39,598 nucleotides of DNA from a bacterium. Its GTDB lineage: Bacteria > Bacillota > Clostridia > Lachnospirales > Lachnospiraceae. Made by a program: the position numbers and the translations under genes. Below are positions 16,849 to 25,362 of this stretch, piece after piece. A model generated the notes under the pieces. The model was not told the DNA's origin and did not search any database. It saw only the letters and a program-made list of their open reading frames with translations. The stretch is from contig SFRL01000029.1 in the NCBI GenBank assembly GCA_004562765.1, positions 1-39,598 on the forward strand, given 5' to 3'. Within the stretch, counting starts at the first letter, position 1. Each line of letters opens with the position of its first letter.

Positions 16849-17532
16849 CTACTCCAGACCCGGCGCTGTCTTCAACACGCGCTTTGTCTGTTTTTTACGC
16901 CGGAGACTCTTCTTCTGACGCTTGCCGTGGCTTCGGATCGCTTCGTCCAGCTTCCGGAAGCGCTCCTCCTCCTGCTCATCCTGCATCCGCATCAGATAGT
17001 TCATTTCCTTGAGGACACGATCTCCTACTTCTGTCCCTATATCCTTACTTAGGTCTTTATTGTTGTCCGTCATAGCATTTCGGACAATTTGTGTCATCAG
17101 ATTCTGGAACTGTTCCATGCGCTCCTGCGGTGACATCTGAACCGGAGCAGCGGTGGGTTCCGGCTGCTTTTTCTCCGGAAGATGCACGGCTTTTTCCGGC
17201 CGGGCTTTTTCTGAGCGGGTTACCTCCGCCGCAGGCTGTGCGGGCGCCTGATGGGGCTTCGTTACATGCTCCGCCGCTGTCGGCTGTTCTTTATGTAAAC
17301 CGGCCTGTTTCTCCTGCTGCAGAATGATCTTGATCGCCTTCAGCTGGTATCCTTCTTCCTTCAGTTGCTTGATGCGTAAAAACTCATCGACATTCTCCTG
17401 TGTATAGTAACGGTGTCCCATCTCATTGCGGGGAACCGTCAGCTCCAATTCATCTTCCCAGTAACGTAATACATGTGATTCCACTGCCACAATGTTCGCA
17501 GCGTCGGAAATCATATAACGCACCTGTTCCAA
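16849..17532 (-). CDS. MerR-like DNA-binding protein with helical C-terminus
   Basis: The 227-residue protein has a MerR-type winged helix at about residues 5-75 (YMISDAANIVAVESHVLRYWEDEL, NEMGHRYYTQENVDEFLRIKQL, GYQLKAIKIIL). It is followed by a Pro/Ala/Glu-rich linker and a basic coiled-coil tail (RFRKLDEAIRSHGKRQKKSLRRKK). No Cys pair for metal sensing is seen. The start is chosen as TTG at 17530-17532 because AAAGGAGGT lies seven bases upstream; the longer in-frame ATG at 17646 would place the promoter inside the gene. It is divergent from gdpP. Its target is unknown, though control of its own region is possible. Confidence 0.8.
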   Translation of the reverse strand: MEQVRYMISDAANIVAVESHVLRYWEDELELTVPRNEMGHRYYTQENVDEFLRIKQLKEEGYQLKAIKIILQQEKQAGLHKEQPTAAEHVTKPHQAPAQPAAEVTRSEKARPEKAVHLPEKKQPEPTAAPVQMSPQERMEQFQNLMTQIVRNAMTDNNKDLSKDIGTEVGDRVLKEMNYLMRMQDEQEEERFRKLDEAIRSHGKRQKKSLRRKKQTKRVLKTAPGLE

Positions 17533-17565
17533 CCAATCGACCTCCTTTTTATTTGCTATGCCTTT

Positions 17566-17594
17566 ATTATAGTCAACCCGAAAAAGAGGTACAA
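17566..17594 (-). promoter_or_regulatory. Promoter of the MerR-like gene
   Basis: On the minus strand TTGTAC (17589-17594) and TATAAT (17566-17571) are separated by exactly 17 bases. The predicted transcript begins about 28 bases before the TTG start. Confidence 0.75.
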
Positions 17595-17633
17595 TCTTTT
17601 TTCGCCGCAGGTTTCGACAAAGTTCAAAAATAG

Positions 17634-17662
17634 ATGAAAATTTCAATCAACTGTGCTATAAT
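17634..17662 (+). promoter_or_regulatory. Promoter of gdpP-rplI-dnaB
   Basis: A perfect TATAAT (17657-17662) has ATGAAA 17 bases upstream (17634-17639) as a poor -35. It places the start of transcription near 17669, downstream of any longer reading frame for gdpP. Confidence 0.55.
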
Positions 17663-17720
17663 AGATAAAATTATGCTTATCTGTTCCGCATGTATGCGGT
17701 TTTTATATTTAGGAGGATGC

Positions 17721-19772
17721 ATGAGTAATCGTTCAATTAAGTTTAAAGGCAGGCTGCGAACTTACCTGTGTTCGCCCCTGTACCTGATCGGTGTTTTGGT
17801 GTTGTTAAACATTCCTTTCTATTTTATAGATACACGTGCCGGTATTTGTATGAGCGGCTTTGCGGGGATCTATACGATCACTGTGGCCGTGACCTATTAT
17901 CGCAATAAACCGCTGCTTGTCAATGAGTTGGTCAATTTTGCCACGCAGTACGGAAGTGTTCAGAAAAAGCTGCTCAACGAATTTGAGATCGCCTATGCGC
18001 TGTTGGATTATAACGGCAAGCTGTTGTGGGTCAACGAGCAGTTTGAGCAGATGACCGGTAAGGATAAAAGCTACCATAAATCCATTACCTCTCTGTTCCC
18101 TTCTATTACGAAGGAGCTTTTGCAGAGTGAGGAGACGCTGGAACTGAACCTCCCTATGGGCGAACAGCACCTGCGGGTCTCCATGAGCCGGATCTACTTT
18201 GATGCCATCATCAGCGAGGCAAACATTGTGGAGATGGACAGTGACCGAAATTATCTGACAGCCGTCTACTTTTTTGATGAGACGGAGCTGAACCGTTATA
18301 TTCAGGAAAATGAAGACCAGAAAATGGTCGTTGCACAGGTCTATATCGACAATTTTGATGAGGCGTTGGAAAGCATTGAGGATGTGAAACGTTCCCTGCT
18401 CATCGCGCTCATCGACCGAAAAGTGAACGCTTATTTTTCCAAGGTGGATGCACTCGTGCGCAAGACGGAAAAGGATAAGTATTTTGTCGTGTTCCGCCAC
18501 GAATATCTGAAGACACTCAAAGAGGATAAATTCAGTGTTCTCGAGGATGTAAAGACCGTCAAGGTCGGCAATACCATGGCTGTCACCCTGAGTATCGGTA
18601 TCGGTGACACGGCGGCCACCTACAGTCAGAATAATGAATATTCACGTATGGCGATCGATCTCGCCCTGGGACGCGGCGGCGATCAGGTGGTCCTTCGCGA
18701 GGGTGAAAAGGTCACCTACTTCGGAGGCAAAGCGCAGCAGGTAGAGCGAAATACCCGTGTCAAAGCACGTGTGAAGGCGCACGCGCTGCGCAGTATCATT
18801 GAGAGTAAGGAGCGTGTCATCGTCATGGGTCACCAGATCAGTGACATGGATTCCTTCGGCGCGGCCATCGGTATCTATTGTGCGGCGCGCACACTCGATA
18901 AAAAGGTACAGATCGTTTTAAATACCGTCAGCTCCACGCTTCGCCCGTTCCGGGAATGTTTTACGGAGGAAAAGGGTTATGCACCGGATACATTCCTGAC
19001 TCGCGAGCAGGCGATCGAAGTATGTACGCCGAACACGGTGGTTATGGTTGTGGACACCAATCGTCCGGGAAATACAGAATGTCCGGAAATATTAAAAATG
19101 ACAAAGAATATTGTCGTATTTGATCATCACCGACAGACAAATGACGTAATCGAGAATCCCGCGTTGTCCTATATCGAGCCATATGCATCTTCTGCCTGTG
19201 AGATGGTGGCAGAGGTATTGCAGTATTTCACAGAGGGAATCAAGCTGGCTCCGCAGGAAGCCGACAGCATTTACGCCGGCATTCTGATCGACACAAACAA
19301 TTTCATGGCAAAGACCGGCGTCCGCACCTTCGAAGCAGCAGCTTATCTGAAGCGATGCGGCGCGGAGGTCACCAGAGTGCGCAAGATGCTGCGCTATGAT
19401 ATGACCGACTACAAGGCCCGTGCAGAAGTTGTCCGTCACGCGGAGGTTTACCGGGATGCATTTGCCATCTCCGTCTGCCCGAGCGAAAATATCGAAAGCC
19501 CCACGATCGTGGGCGCGCAGGCTGCAAATGAACTGTTAAACATCACCGGTATCAAGGCATCCTTTGTATTGACTGATTACAAGGGAAAAGTCTACATCAG
19601 TTCCCGCTCCATCGACGAGATCAATGTCCAGCTGATCATGGAAGCGCTGGGCGGCGGCGGACATCTGACGATTGCCGGAGCACAATTAGAGCATTATACG
19701 ATTGCTGAGGTGAAGCAGATGCTTCAGCAGACGATCGATAAGATGATAGAGGAAGGAGACCTGAAAGTATGA
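17721..19772 (+). CDS. gdpP: Cyclic-di-AMP phosphodiesterase GdpP
   Basis: GdpP hydrolyses c-di-AMP to pApA and controls potassium and wall homeostasis. The 683-residue protein has two N-terminal membrane segments (about 18-37 and 44-60), a PAS-like domain (about 75-165) and a degenerate GGDEF domain (about 200-340; the catalytic GGDEF sequence is absent). The DHH/DHHA1 unit follows: GHQISDMDSFGA near 368, VFDHHRQ near 466 and GGGGHLTIAGAQ near 645. These metal-binding and substrate residues look intact. The ATG at 17721 lies four bases after AGGAGG; upstream in-frame codons precede the promoter. The stop overlaps the rplI start (ATGA). Confidence 0.95.
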   Translation: MSNRSIKFKGRLRTYLCSPLYLIGVLVLLNIPFYFIDTRAGICMSGFAGIYTITVAVTYYRNKPLLVNELVNFATQYGSVQKKLLNEFEIAYALLDYNGKLLWVNEQFEQMTGKDKSYHKSITSLFPSITKELLQSEETLELNLPMGEQHLRVSMSRIYFDAIISEANIVEMDSDRNYLTAVYFFDETELNRYIQENEDQKMVVAQVYIDNFDEALESIEDVKRSLLIALIDRKVNAYFSKVDALVRKTEKDKYFVVFRHEYLKTLKEDKFSVLEDVKTVKVGNTMAVTLSIGIGDTAATYSQNNEYSRMAIDLALGRGGDQVVLREGEKVTYFGGKAQQVERNTRVKARVKAHALRSIIESKERVIVMGHQISDMDSFGAAIGIYCAARTLDKKVQIVLNTVSSTLRPFRECFTEEKGYAPDTFLTREQAIEVCTPNTVVMVVDTNRPGNTECPEILKMTKNIVVFDHHRQTNDVIENPALSYIEPYASSACEMVAEVLQYFTEGIKLAPQEADSIYAGILIDTNNFMAKTGVRTFEAAAYLKRCGAEVTRVRKMLRYDMTDYKARAEVVRHAEVYRDAFAISVCPSENIESPTIVGAQAANELLNITGIKASFVLTDYKGKVYISSRSIDEINVQLIMEALGGGGHLTIAGAQLEHYTIAEVKQMLQQTIDKMIEEGDLKV

Positions 19773-20215
19773 AAGTCATTTTATTAGAAGACGTAAAGTC
19801 ATTAGGAAAGAAAGGTGAGATCGTAACCGTCAGCGACGGTTATGCAAGAAACATGATCCTGCCCAAGAAGCTGGGTGTGGAGGCTACCGGAAAGAACTTA
19901 AACGACTTAAAGCTTCAGAACCAGCACGCCGAGAAGGTTGCCCAGGAAAATCTGGAGGCGGCAAAGGCGCTTGCCGAGAGCTTAAAGGATAAAAAGGTTG
20001 AGGTGAAAATGAAGTCCGGAGAAGGCGGAAGAACCTTCGGCTCCATCTCCACCAAGGAAATTGCTGAAGCGGCAAAAACACAGCTCAACATGGAGCTGGA
20101 CAAGAAAAAAATGGTTTTAAAAGATCCCATCAAGGCGCTTGGCACCTATGAGGTACAGATCAAGCTGCACCCGAAGGTAACCGGAAGCCTTACGGTACAT
20201 GTATCAGAGGAGTAG
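19769..20215 (+). CDS. rplI: 50S ribosomal protein bL9
   Basis: The 148-residue protein has the usual length and the bL9 start MKVILLEDVKSLGKKGEIVTVSDGYARN, which binds 23S rRNA, followed by a long charged helix (residues about 42-75) and a C-terminal globular domain with GRTFGSISTKEIAEA. It overlaps gdpP by four bases and precedes dnaB by six bases. The gdpP-rplI-dnaB order is common in Firmicutes. Confidence 0.97.
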   Translation: MKVILLEDVKSLGKKGEIVTVSDGYARNMILPKKLGVEATGKNLNDLKLQNQHAEKVAQENLEAAKALAESLKDKKVEVKMKSGEGGRTFGSISTKEIAEAAKTQLNMELDKKKMVLKDPIKALGTYEVQIKLHPKVTGSLTVHVSEE

Positions 20216-20221
20216 GATGCT

Positions 20222-21562
20222 ATGCCAGCAGAAGAAACGCTTATCAAGCGCACCATGCCAAATTCGCTGGAGGCAGAACAGTCGCTGATCGGTTCCATGA
20301 TCATGGACCGTGATGCCATCATGGTTGCCTCTGAGCTGCTGGTCAGAGAGGATTTTTATCACCAACAGTATGGGATCCTCTTTGAAGCAATGGTGGAGCT
20401 TTTTAACAATCGGGAGCCGGTCGATCTGATCACGCTCCAGAACAAGCTGAAGGAAATGAACGTTCCGCCGGAGATCAGTTCTCTGGAATACGTCAAGGAT
20501 CTGGTGGATGTCGTTCCCACCTCCGCTAACGCAAAATATTATGCCGAGATCGTCAAGGACAAAGCGATGCTGCGCCGGATGATCCACACGACGGAGGATA
20601 TCACAAACGACTGCTATCAGGGCAGTGAATCCACGGAAGTTTTGCTGGAACAGACGGAAAAGAAGATCTTTGATCTGCTGCAGAACCGCGGCGGCGGCGA
20701 TTATGTGCCGATCAAGCAGGTCGTGTTAAACGCACTGGATAAAATTGAAAAAGCGTCCAAGACCCAGGGAAATGTGACCGGAATTGCTACCGGATTTCTG
20801 GATCTGGATTATAAAACATCCGGACTGCAGCCGTCAGACCTGATCCTTGTGGCAGCCCGTCCCTCTATGGGAAAAACCGCGTTCGTCCTGAATATCGCAC
20901 AGTATGTGGCATTTCACAGCGATCTGTGTACGGCGATCTTCAGTCTCGAGATGTCGAAGGAACAGCTGGTCAACCGTTTGTTTTCCCTGGAGTCCAGAGT
21001 CGATGCGCAGAAGCTGCGCTCCGGTGATCTGTCGGATGCCGACTGGGAGAAGCTCATCGAGGGCGCCGGAACGATCGGTCGATCCAAGCTCATCATCGAT
21101 GACACGCCGGGTATCTCTATCTCAGAGCTTCGCAGCAAATGTCGTAAATACAAGCTGGAACACGATCTGAAGCTGATCATCATCGACTACTTACAGCTCA
21201 TGAGTGGCAGCGGTGGAAGAGCCTCCGACTCCAGACAGCAGGAGATCTCCGATATCTCCCGTTCCTTAAAGGGTCTGGCGAGAGAGCTGAACGTTCCCGT
21301 CGTCGCACTTTCCCAGCTGTCCCGAGCCGTGGAACAGCGACCGGATCATCGTCCGATGCTCTCCGATCTGCGTGAATCAGGAGCGATCGAGCAGGATGCG
21401 GATGTCGTGATGTTCATTTATCGTGATGACTACTACAACAAGGATACAGAAGATAAAGGTATTGCCGAGATCATCATTGCCAAGCAGAGAAACGGTCCGA
21501 TCGGAACCGTCAATCTGGTATGGCTGCCGGAATATACCAAATTTGCGAATATGGAACGTTAA
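20222..21562 (+). CDS. dnaB: Replicative DNA helicase DnaB
   Basis: The hexameric helicase unwinds DNA at the replication fork. The 446-residue product has the DnaB N-terminal domain (PNSLEAEQSLIGSMI, residues 11-25) that binds primase. A linker helix and the RecA-like motor follow: Walker A ARPSMGKTAF near residue 213, Walker B LIIIDYLQLMSG near 320, and the arginine-finger region SDLRESGAIEQDADVVMFIYRDDYY. No intein or split is visible. The ATG follows GAGGAGTAGGATGCT, where the rplI stop lies inside the ribosome site. Confidence 0.97.
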   Translation: MPAEETLIKRTMPNSLEAEQSLIGSMIMDRDAIMVASELLVREDFYHQQYGILFEAMVELFNNREPVDLITLQNKLKEMNVPPEISSLEYVKDLVDVVPTSANAKYYAEIVKDKAMLRRMIHTTEDITNDCYQGSESTEVLLEQTEKKIFDLLQNRGGGDYVPIKQVVLNALDKIEKASKTQGNVTGIATGFLDLDYKTSGLQPSDLILVAARPSMGKTAFVLNIAQYVAFHSDLCTAIFSLEMSKEQLVNRLFSLESRVDAQKLRSGDLSDADWEKLIEGAGTIGRSKLIIDDTPGISISELRSKCRKYKLEHDLKLIIIDYLQLMSGSGGRASDSRQQEISDISRSLKGLARELNVPVVALSQLSRAVEQRPDHRPMLSDLRESGAIEQDADVVMFIYRDDYYNKDTEDKGIAEIIIAKQRNGPIGTVNLVWLPEYTKFANMER

Positions 21563-21594
21563 AACGAAAGTTAAGAATATGTCCTGAAATGTTT

Positions 21595-21628
21595 TAAGGG
21601 GTAAATCCGAAGATTTACCCCTTAATTT
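21595..21628 (+). terminator. Terminator after dnaB
   Basis: TAAGGGGTAAAT (21595-21606) pairs perfectly with ATTTACCCCTTA (21613-21624) around a six-base loop. A T-rich stretch follows. Confidence 0.85.
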
Positions 21629-21692
21629 AATCATTTTGAAATTTGTTAAATGACATGAACCTGAAGCGGTTCTGCAGTCCTCTATATAGCAA

Positions 21693-21863
21693 TTAGCCCT
21701 CGCTGATTGCACCGGTAGGACATACGCCTGCGCAGGTACCGCAAGATACACATGTATCAGGGTTGATCTCATACTTTCCATCGCCTGCAGCGATAGCGCC
21801 AACGGGGCACTCGCCCTCACAGGTTCCACAAGATACGCAAGAATCATTAATAACGTAAGCCAT
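21693..21863 (-). CDS. 2x[4Fe-4S] ferredoxin
   Basis: The minus strand encodes 56 residues starting MAYVINDSCVSCGTCEG. Two CxxCxxCxxxCP motifs (CVSCGTCEGECP and CVSCGTCAGVCP) bind two [4Fe-4S] clusters, as in the small soluble clostridial ferredoxins that carry low-potential electrons. An AAGGAGGAT ribosome site lies about ten bases upstream of the ATG. The gene is monocistronic, converges with dnaB, and is divergent from the DUF1858 gene. Confidence 0.96.
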   Translation of the reverse strand: MAYVINDSCVSCGTCEGECPVGAIAAGDGKYEINPDTCVSCGTCAGVCPTGAISEG

Positions 21864-21916
21864 TTGATTTATCCTCCTTATTTTCGCATTGCTACAATAA
21901 CTGTAGTTACGTGTCT

Positions 21917-21945
21917 ATTTTATTACAGTTATTGTGGAAAAACAA
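21917..21945 (-). promoter_or_regulatory. Promoter of the ferredoxin gene
   Basis: On the minus strand TTGTTT (21940-21945) and TAAAAT (21917-21922) are spaced by 17 bases. The start of transcription would be about 45 bases before the ATG. Confidence 0.6.
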
Positions 21946-22003
21946 GTCTATAGTCGGACAAAATGTGTATAAAAATTCGTACCCTGAATTAGTTATGTAT
22001 AAC

Positions 22004-22039
22004 TTTTGATACTTGATAGATACTAGACAAGTATCAAAA
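22004..22039 (+). promoter_or_regulatory. Perfect 12-base palindrome over the DUF1858 promoter
   Basis: TTTTGATACTTG (22004-22015) and CAAGTATCAAAA (22028-22039) are perfect inverted copies with a 12-base spacer. The right arm overlaps the -35 hexamer and spacer of the promoter, so it is upstream of the transcript start and more likely an operator than an RNA hairpin. The binding protein is unknown. Confidence 0.7.
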
Positions 22040-22052
22040 AAATGTATATAAT
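22024..22052 (+). promoter_or_regulatory. Promoter of the DUF1858 gene
   Basis: TAGACA (22024-22029) and TATAAT (22047-22052) lie 17 bases apart, five and six matches to consensus respectively. Transcription should start near 22059, 36 bases before the ATG. Confidence 0.8.
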
Positions 22053-22094
22053 GAGTTTCGGTAAATATTTCAATTTCAAAGGAGGAATAGAACG

Positions 22095-22304
22095 ATGGCA
22101 GCAACAGTGACCAAAGACACCATGATCGGTGAATTACTTCAGATAGATGAAAGCATTGCTCCGGTATTACTCGGTATCGGAATGCACTGCCTTGGATGTC
22201 CGTCATCCCAGATGGAGACGATCGAGCAGGCAGCAATGGTTCACGGACTTGAGCCGGATGCACTGGTTGATCAGATCAACACATTTTTAAAGCACGAGAA
22301 ATAA
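22095..22304 (+). CDS. DUF1858 redox-disulfide domain protein
   Basis: The 69-residue protein matches the DUF1858 family, also described as hybrid-cluster-associated redox disulfide proteins. The domain is visible as TKDTMIGELLQIDESIAPVL, then GMHCLGCPSSQMETIEQAA, where CLGC is the conserved pair. It has no signal peptide and should be cytoplasmic. The ATG follows AAAGGAGGAATAG. It stands alone between its own strong promoter and a terminator, with a perfect palindrome over the promoter. The biochemical function of the family is not settled; a role in redox or nitrosative stress is inference. Confidence 0.92.
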   Translation: MAATVTKDTMIGELLQIDESIAPVLLGIGMHCLGCPSSQMETIEQAAMVHGLEPDALVDQINTFLKHEK

Positions 22305-22320
22305 ATTCGGATCATACAGA

Positions 22321-22371
22321 AAGATCCTCATGTGAAGCCGTTTTTAACGGAGCGCATGAGGATCTTTTTTT
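22321..22371 (+). terminator. Terminator after the DUF1858 gene
   Basis: AAGATCCTCATG (22321-22332) pairs perfectly with CATGAGGATCTT (22355-22366), followed by a T run to 22371. Confidence 0.9.
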
Positions 22372-22387
22372 CATTTAAAGCGGAATG

Positions 22388-23194
22388 CTACATCTGTGCA
22401 AGGCGCTGCAGGGCATCGTGCGCAGCAACGCACCGGAAATGCTCGCCGAAGTAAGCCTCGGCGGACTCGATGTAGCGGTTTTGCAGTGCGTATTCCGATA
22501 AAATATTGCACACCTTGTTGAACTCGCTGGGGGAGTGATCTCCCTTGTGCAGTACGAGGTAGTAGATCCGTTCGGGAACATCTAAAAACAGTGAATTGTC
22601 ACCGGTGTAAAATCCGTTCAGCACATGTGAAAGACGGATCAGATGGTTCATATCCCGGAAGGAAAACAGCTTGACGATATCGGTGGGTACATCCACCGGC
22701 GAATCGCCGTGGGCACTGTCGGTGTCTGCGGGAGTCTCCGCGCTGGGATCGGGACCGGCGGTCATATCTGCCGCTGGAGTCTGATCTGCGGAATGCAGGG
22801 AAGCGGTGGCGGCACTCAGCTTCCGGAACAGATCCAGAATGCCGTCTGCACTCTCCAATGCATCGGGACTTGCGGTATCCGTATCAAAATTTTCGAGGGC
22901 ATCGCCAAAATCCGTAAAATTGGAAAACCGGCTGTCCAGCTCTTCCGGGTATTCTACTTTTGTCACATTGAGCATGATCGAACCGCCGGAGAGGGGAATT
23001 GCCTCGATCATGAGGGGAATATCATCTGCCTCAAAGCCCAGTTCATAGGATGCCTGCTGCATCATGTCGCGAAACAGCCGTTTTGCTTTATCGCTGCCAT
23101 AGGCCAGTTCCGAGAGCTGAAGGTGCCGGTCTGCCAGATCCTGACCGGTCAACGTGCAGCGTATTTGGTTGTCGTTGATTCGTTCTATTTTCAT
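22388..23194 (-). CDS. mecA: Adaptor protein MecA
   Basis: MecA delivers substrates to the ClpC unfoldase. The 268-residue product has the conserved N-terminal substrate-binding domain (MKIERINDNQIRCTLTGQDL, LSELAYGSDKAKRLFRDMM, ASYELGF) and the C-terminal ClpC-binding domain (FSFRDMNHLIRLS to ILSEYALQNRYIESAEAYFGEHF). Between them, residues about 95-170, is a long Ala/Asp/Pro/Ser-rich linker (TASLHSADQTPAADMT). Its gene is monocistronic and ends near the DUF1858 terminator. A TTGACG-TATACT promoter lies upstream. Confidence 0.93.
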   Translation of the reverse strand: MKIERINDNQIRCTLTGQDLADRHLQLSELAYGSDKAKRLFRDMMQQASYELGFEADDIPLMIEAIPLSGGSIMLNVTKVEYPEELDSRFSNFTDFGDALENFDTDTASPDALESADGILDLFRKLSAATASLHSADQTPAADMTAGPDPSAETPADTDSAHGDSPVDVPTDIVKLFSFRDMNHLIRLSHVLNGFYTGDNSLFLDVPERIYYLVLHKGDHSPSEFNKVCNILSEYALQNRYIESAEAYFGEHFRCVAAHDALQRLAQM

Positions 23195-23260
23195 AGTCTC
23201 ATTTCCTTATTGCGAAAAAATATGATCTAAATCGATAATTATTCCTATAAAGTACAAAAC

Positions 23261-23289
23261 AGTATATAAAAATTTCTTCAAACCGTCAA
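23261..23289 (-). promoter_or_regulatory. Promoter of mecA
   Basis: On the minus strand TTGACG (23284-23289) and TATACT (23261-23266) are spaced by 17 bases, about 67 bases before the mecA ATG. Confidence 0.75.
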
Positions 23290-23350
23290 GACATATGTTC
23301 CGAAATGTACGTTTGAAATTCTTAAAAAAGTATAAACTTTAAAAAAGCGG

Positions 23351-23380
23351 TTGTCAAAACCTAAATTCGTGTGGTATAAG
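23351..23380 (+). promoter_or_regulatory. Promoter of the kinase operon
   Basis: TTGTCA (23351-23356) and TATAAG (23375-23380) have an 18-base spacer. The predicted leader of about 55 bases contains a short ATG frame (23391-23435) that ends at the GTGA before the kinase. Confidence 0.55.
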
Positions 23381-23440
23381 GGAAAAGGAGATGCTTTTTC
23401 CACCGGGTCTGGTTTTTAAACAGAAAGTGCGGTGAGAAAA

Positions 23441-24760
23441 ATGGAGCAGATCCTGTTCGGTAAATATGCTGTGACCGGGCTTCTCGGAGCCGGCGCCAAC
23501 GGTCAGGTATATCTCGCCAGACATCAGATTCTGGAACAGGATCGGGCGATCAAACGGATTCCCAAGTCCGTGCCCGACAGTTCAAGCTTTCTTTCGGAAG
23601 CGGAGCTTTTGAAATCTTTGAAGCATCCCGGTATTCCTATCATCTATGATATCGAGGAAGATGATGAATATTACTACATGATCGAGGAATACGTCCGGGG
23701 TGAATCGCTGGAAGCCTACGTGCTTCATCAGACAACTATTTCCCTGAATTTTATATTGCGGATCGGCAGGCAGCTCTGTGACATTATGGGGTATCTGCAT
23801 GCTTTGCCAACTCCGGTCATCTATCAGGATCTGAAGCCGGAGCACATTATAGTATATGGCGATCAGATAAAAATAGTCGACTTTGGCATCGCATCATATA
23901 TTTCCATTGACGGAAATCCATACCAGTCCTATGGAACCGCGCGTTATGCGGCACCGGAAAAACGGTTGGGACTGCCCTGTGATGAGCGCACGGATATTTA
24001 CGGTATCGGCGTGGTCCTTCGGTTTCTGGAACAATTTTTACCGCCGGAAGAGCACTCAGCACGCCTGAGCCGTATCATAGACCGGGCGCTGGCAGAGGAA
24101 AAAGAGCAGCGCTTTGAGACTGCGGCACTGCTGATGGAGCAGTTGGAAGAGGAAATGGCGATCGGAGCAATTGACATTCCGGAAGGGAAAAAGCATCTTT
24201 TTAAAAATCTGGCAGTGGTCGGCATGCGGGCCGGCATCGGTGTCACACATGTGGCGGTCTCCTGTAACGTTTATCTGAACGAGACCGGAGCTTCCTGTCT
24301 GTATGTGGAGCAGAATCACAGTGGTGATCTGCGGCGCATGGCAGATTCGGGACGCACGCGGCGGGATCGGAAGACGGACTGTATTGCCTGCGGCAGTTTT
24401 CTTGGGACGGTTTCTGAGAGAAAGAGCCGGGGATGGGTGAAACAGGGACAGGGCTGTCTGATCCGGGATATCGGAACATATGAATCATCAGACATAGAAT
24501 TAGAGACATGTGACGGGGTCTTCCTGGTATTGGGCGGCAGAGAATGGGAGATGGAGCAGGCACAGCACTTGTATGAGCGGCTGCGGCTGCGAAAGCATCT
24601 GATACCGATCGTAAACTACGGAAATGAGTGGGCAGCGAAATATTACGCGAGGCATTGGCGCAGGAACGTATATTGTTTCCCGGCGGACGGGAGTCCGTTC
24701 AATCTTTCCGCGGAAAAACGGCAGTTTTTCGACACGCTGCTGAAAAGAGAGAGGTGGTGA
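23441..24760 (+). CDS. Ser/Thr protein kinase fused to degenerate MinD/TadZ-like domain
   Basis: About 439 residues. The first 260 are a Hanks-type kinase: glycine loop GAGANGQVY, AIKR with the ATP-binding Lys, IYQDLKPEHII catalytic loop (Asp kept, HRD is YQD), DFGIA, and YAAPEKR. The remaining 180 residues begin NLAVVGMRAGIGVTHVAVSC, which resembles the start of MinD/ParA ATPases with both Walker A lysines missing (R and V), and contain an LYVEQNHSG strand. No membrane segment is predicted. The start could be GTG 23432 or ATG 23441; I prefer the latter since GGTGAG lies four bases upstream. The stop overlaps the next gene by four bases. Substrates are unknown. Confidence 0.85.
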   Translation: MEQILFGKYAVTGLLGAGANGQVYLARHQILEQDRAIKRIPKSVPDSSSFLSEAELLKSLKHPGIPIIYDIEEDDEYYYMIEEYVRGESLEAYVLHQTTISLNFILRIGRQLCDIMGYLHALPTPVIYQDLKPEHIIVYGDQIKIVDFGIASYISIDGNPYQSYGTARYAAPEKRLGLPCDERTDIYGIGVVLRFLEQFLPPEEHSARLSRIIDRALAEEKEQRFETAALLMEQLEEEMAIGAIDIPEGKKHLFKNLAVVGMRAGIGVTHVAVSCNVYLNETGASCLYVEQNHSGDLRRMADSGRTRRDRKTDCIACGSFLGTVSERKSRGWVKQGQGCLIRDIGTYESSDIELETCDGVFLVLGGREWEMEQAQHLYERLRLRKHLIPIVNYGNEWAAKYYARHWRRNVYCFPADGSPFNLSAEKRQFFDTLLKRERW

Positions 24761-25350
24761 GGATCATATTTTTACGGTTGGCAAGGAAGCAGAAGGAGCG
24801 AAAAACGATCGGATTTTACGGTGTGGATTCCGGTGTAGGGACAACACATCTGGCGATCGCAGCAGCGAACTTTGCGGTCAATGAATGGGGTGTTCCGGCG
24901 GCGATGGCTGAGCTTGGCGCCCGTCCCTGCATACGGGATCTGGATGTATGCGGACAGGGCGGCGATCACTTTTCGATCGACGGTGTGGACTTCTACCCCC
25001 AAATGGAGTCTGCGCAAATGCCGCAGCTTTTGAACGGCGCATACCGGTATCTGATGATGGATATGGGCTGTGATGAGAACTGCTGGCAGGAATTTCTGCG
25101 CTGTGATCTGAAATATCTGGTCGCATCCTTCAGTCCCTGGCGCATACGGCAAGCGGAAACTTTCATGGATCTGCATGAAAACGATCATTCAATAAATTAT
25201 GTTACCGCGTTGCTTACTGTTACGGGAAATGTATACGAAAAAAAGAAATTCCAGCGAAAGTACCATGTGCCGGTGCGGACGATCCCCTTTGTTGCCGATC
25301 CGTTTCGGCTGGCGAAAGACCAGCTGTCCTTTTTTCAGGAACTATTATAG
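24757..25350 (+). CDS. Degenerate MinD/TadZ-like protein
   Basis: The 197-residue protein begins with basic residues and then GFYGVDSGVGTTHLAIAAANF, a MinD/TadZ-like P-loop in which both lysines are replaced (D and T). Later segments AAMAELG, YLMMDMGCDEN and VASFSPWRIRQAETF match the strand order of CpaE/TadZ-type proteins. It shares the GxG(V/T)TH pattern with the kinase C-terminus, so the two are likely homologous. The start is the GTG at 24757, overlapping the kinase stop; extensions to 24628 lie inside the kinase. It may act as a non-hydrolysing scaffold; this is inference. Confidence 0.75.
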   Translation: MRIIFLRLARKQKERKTIGFYGVDSGVGTTHLAIAAANFAVNEWGVPAAMAELGARPCIRDLDVCGQGGDHFSIDGVDFYPQMESAQMPQLLNGAYRYLMMDMGCDENCWQEFLRCDLKYLVASFSPWRIRQAETFMDLHENDHSINYVTALLTVTGNVYEKKKFQRKYHVPVRTIPFVADPFRLAKDQLSFFQELL

Positions 25351-25362
25351 GAGGAAAAGATC

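Noticed and set aside
17634..17720. Longer N-terminus for GdpP
   Set aside because: The extension would start upstream of the TATAAT box; AGGAGG before 17721 marks the real start.
22004..22039. Palindrome before the DUF1858 gene read as a terminator
   Set aside because: No T run follows on either strand, and it overlaps a strong promoter upstream of the transcript start.
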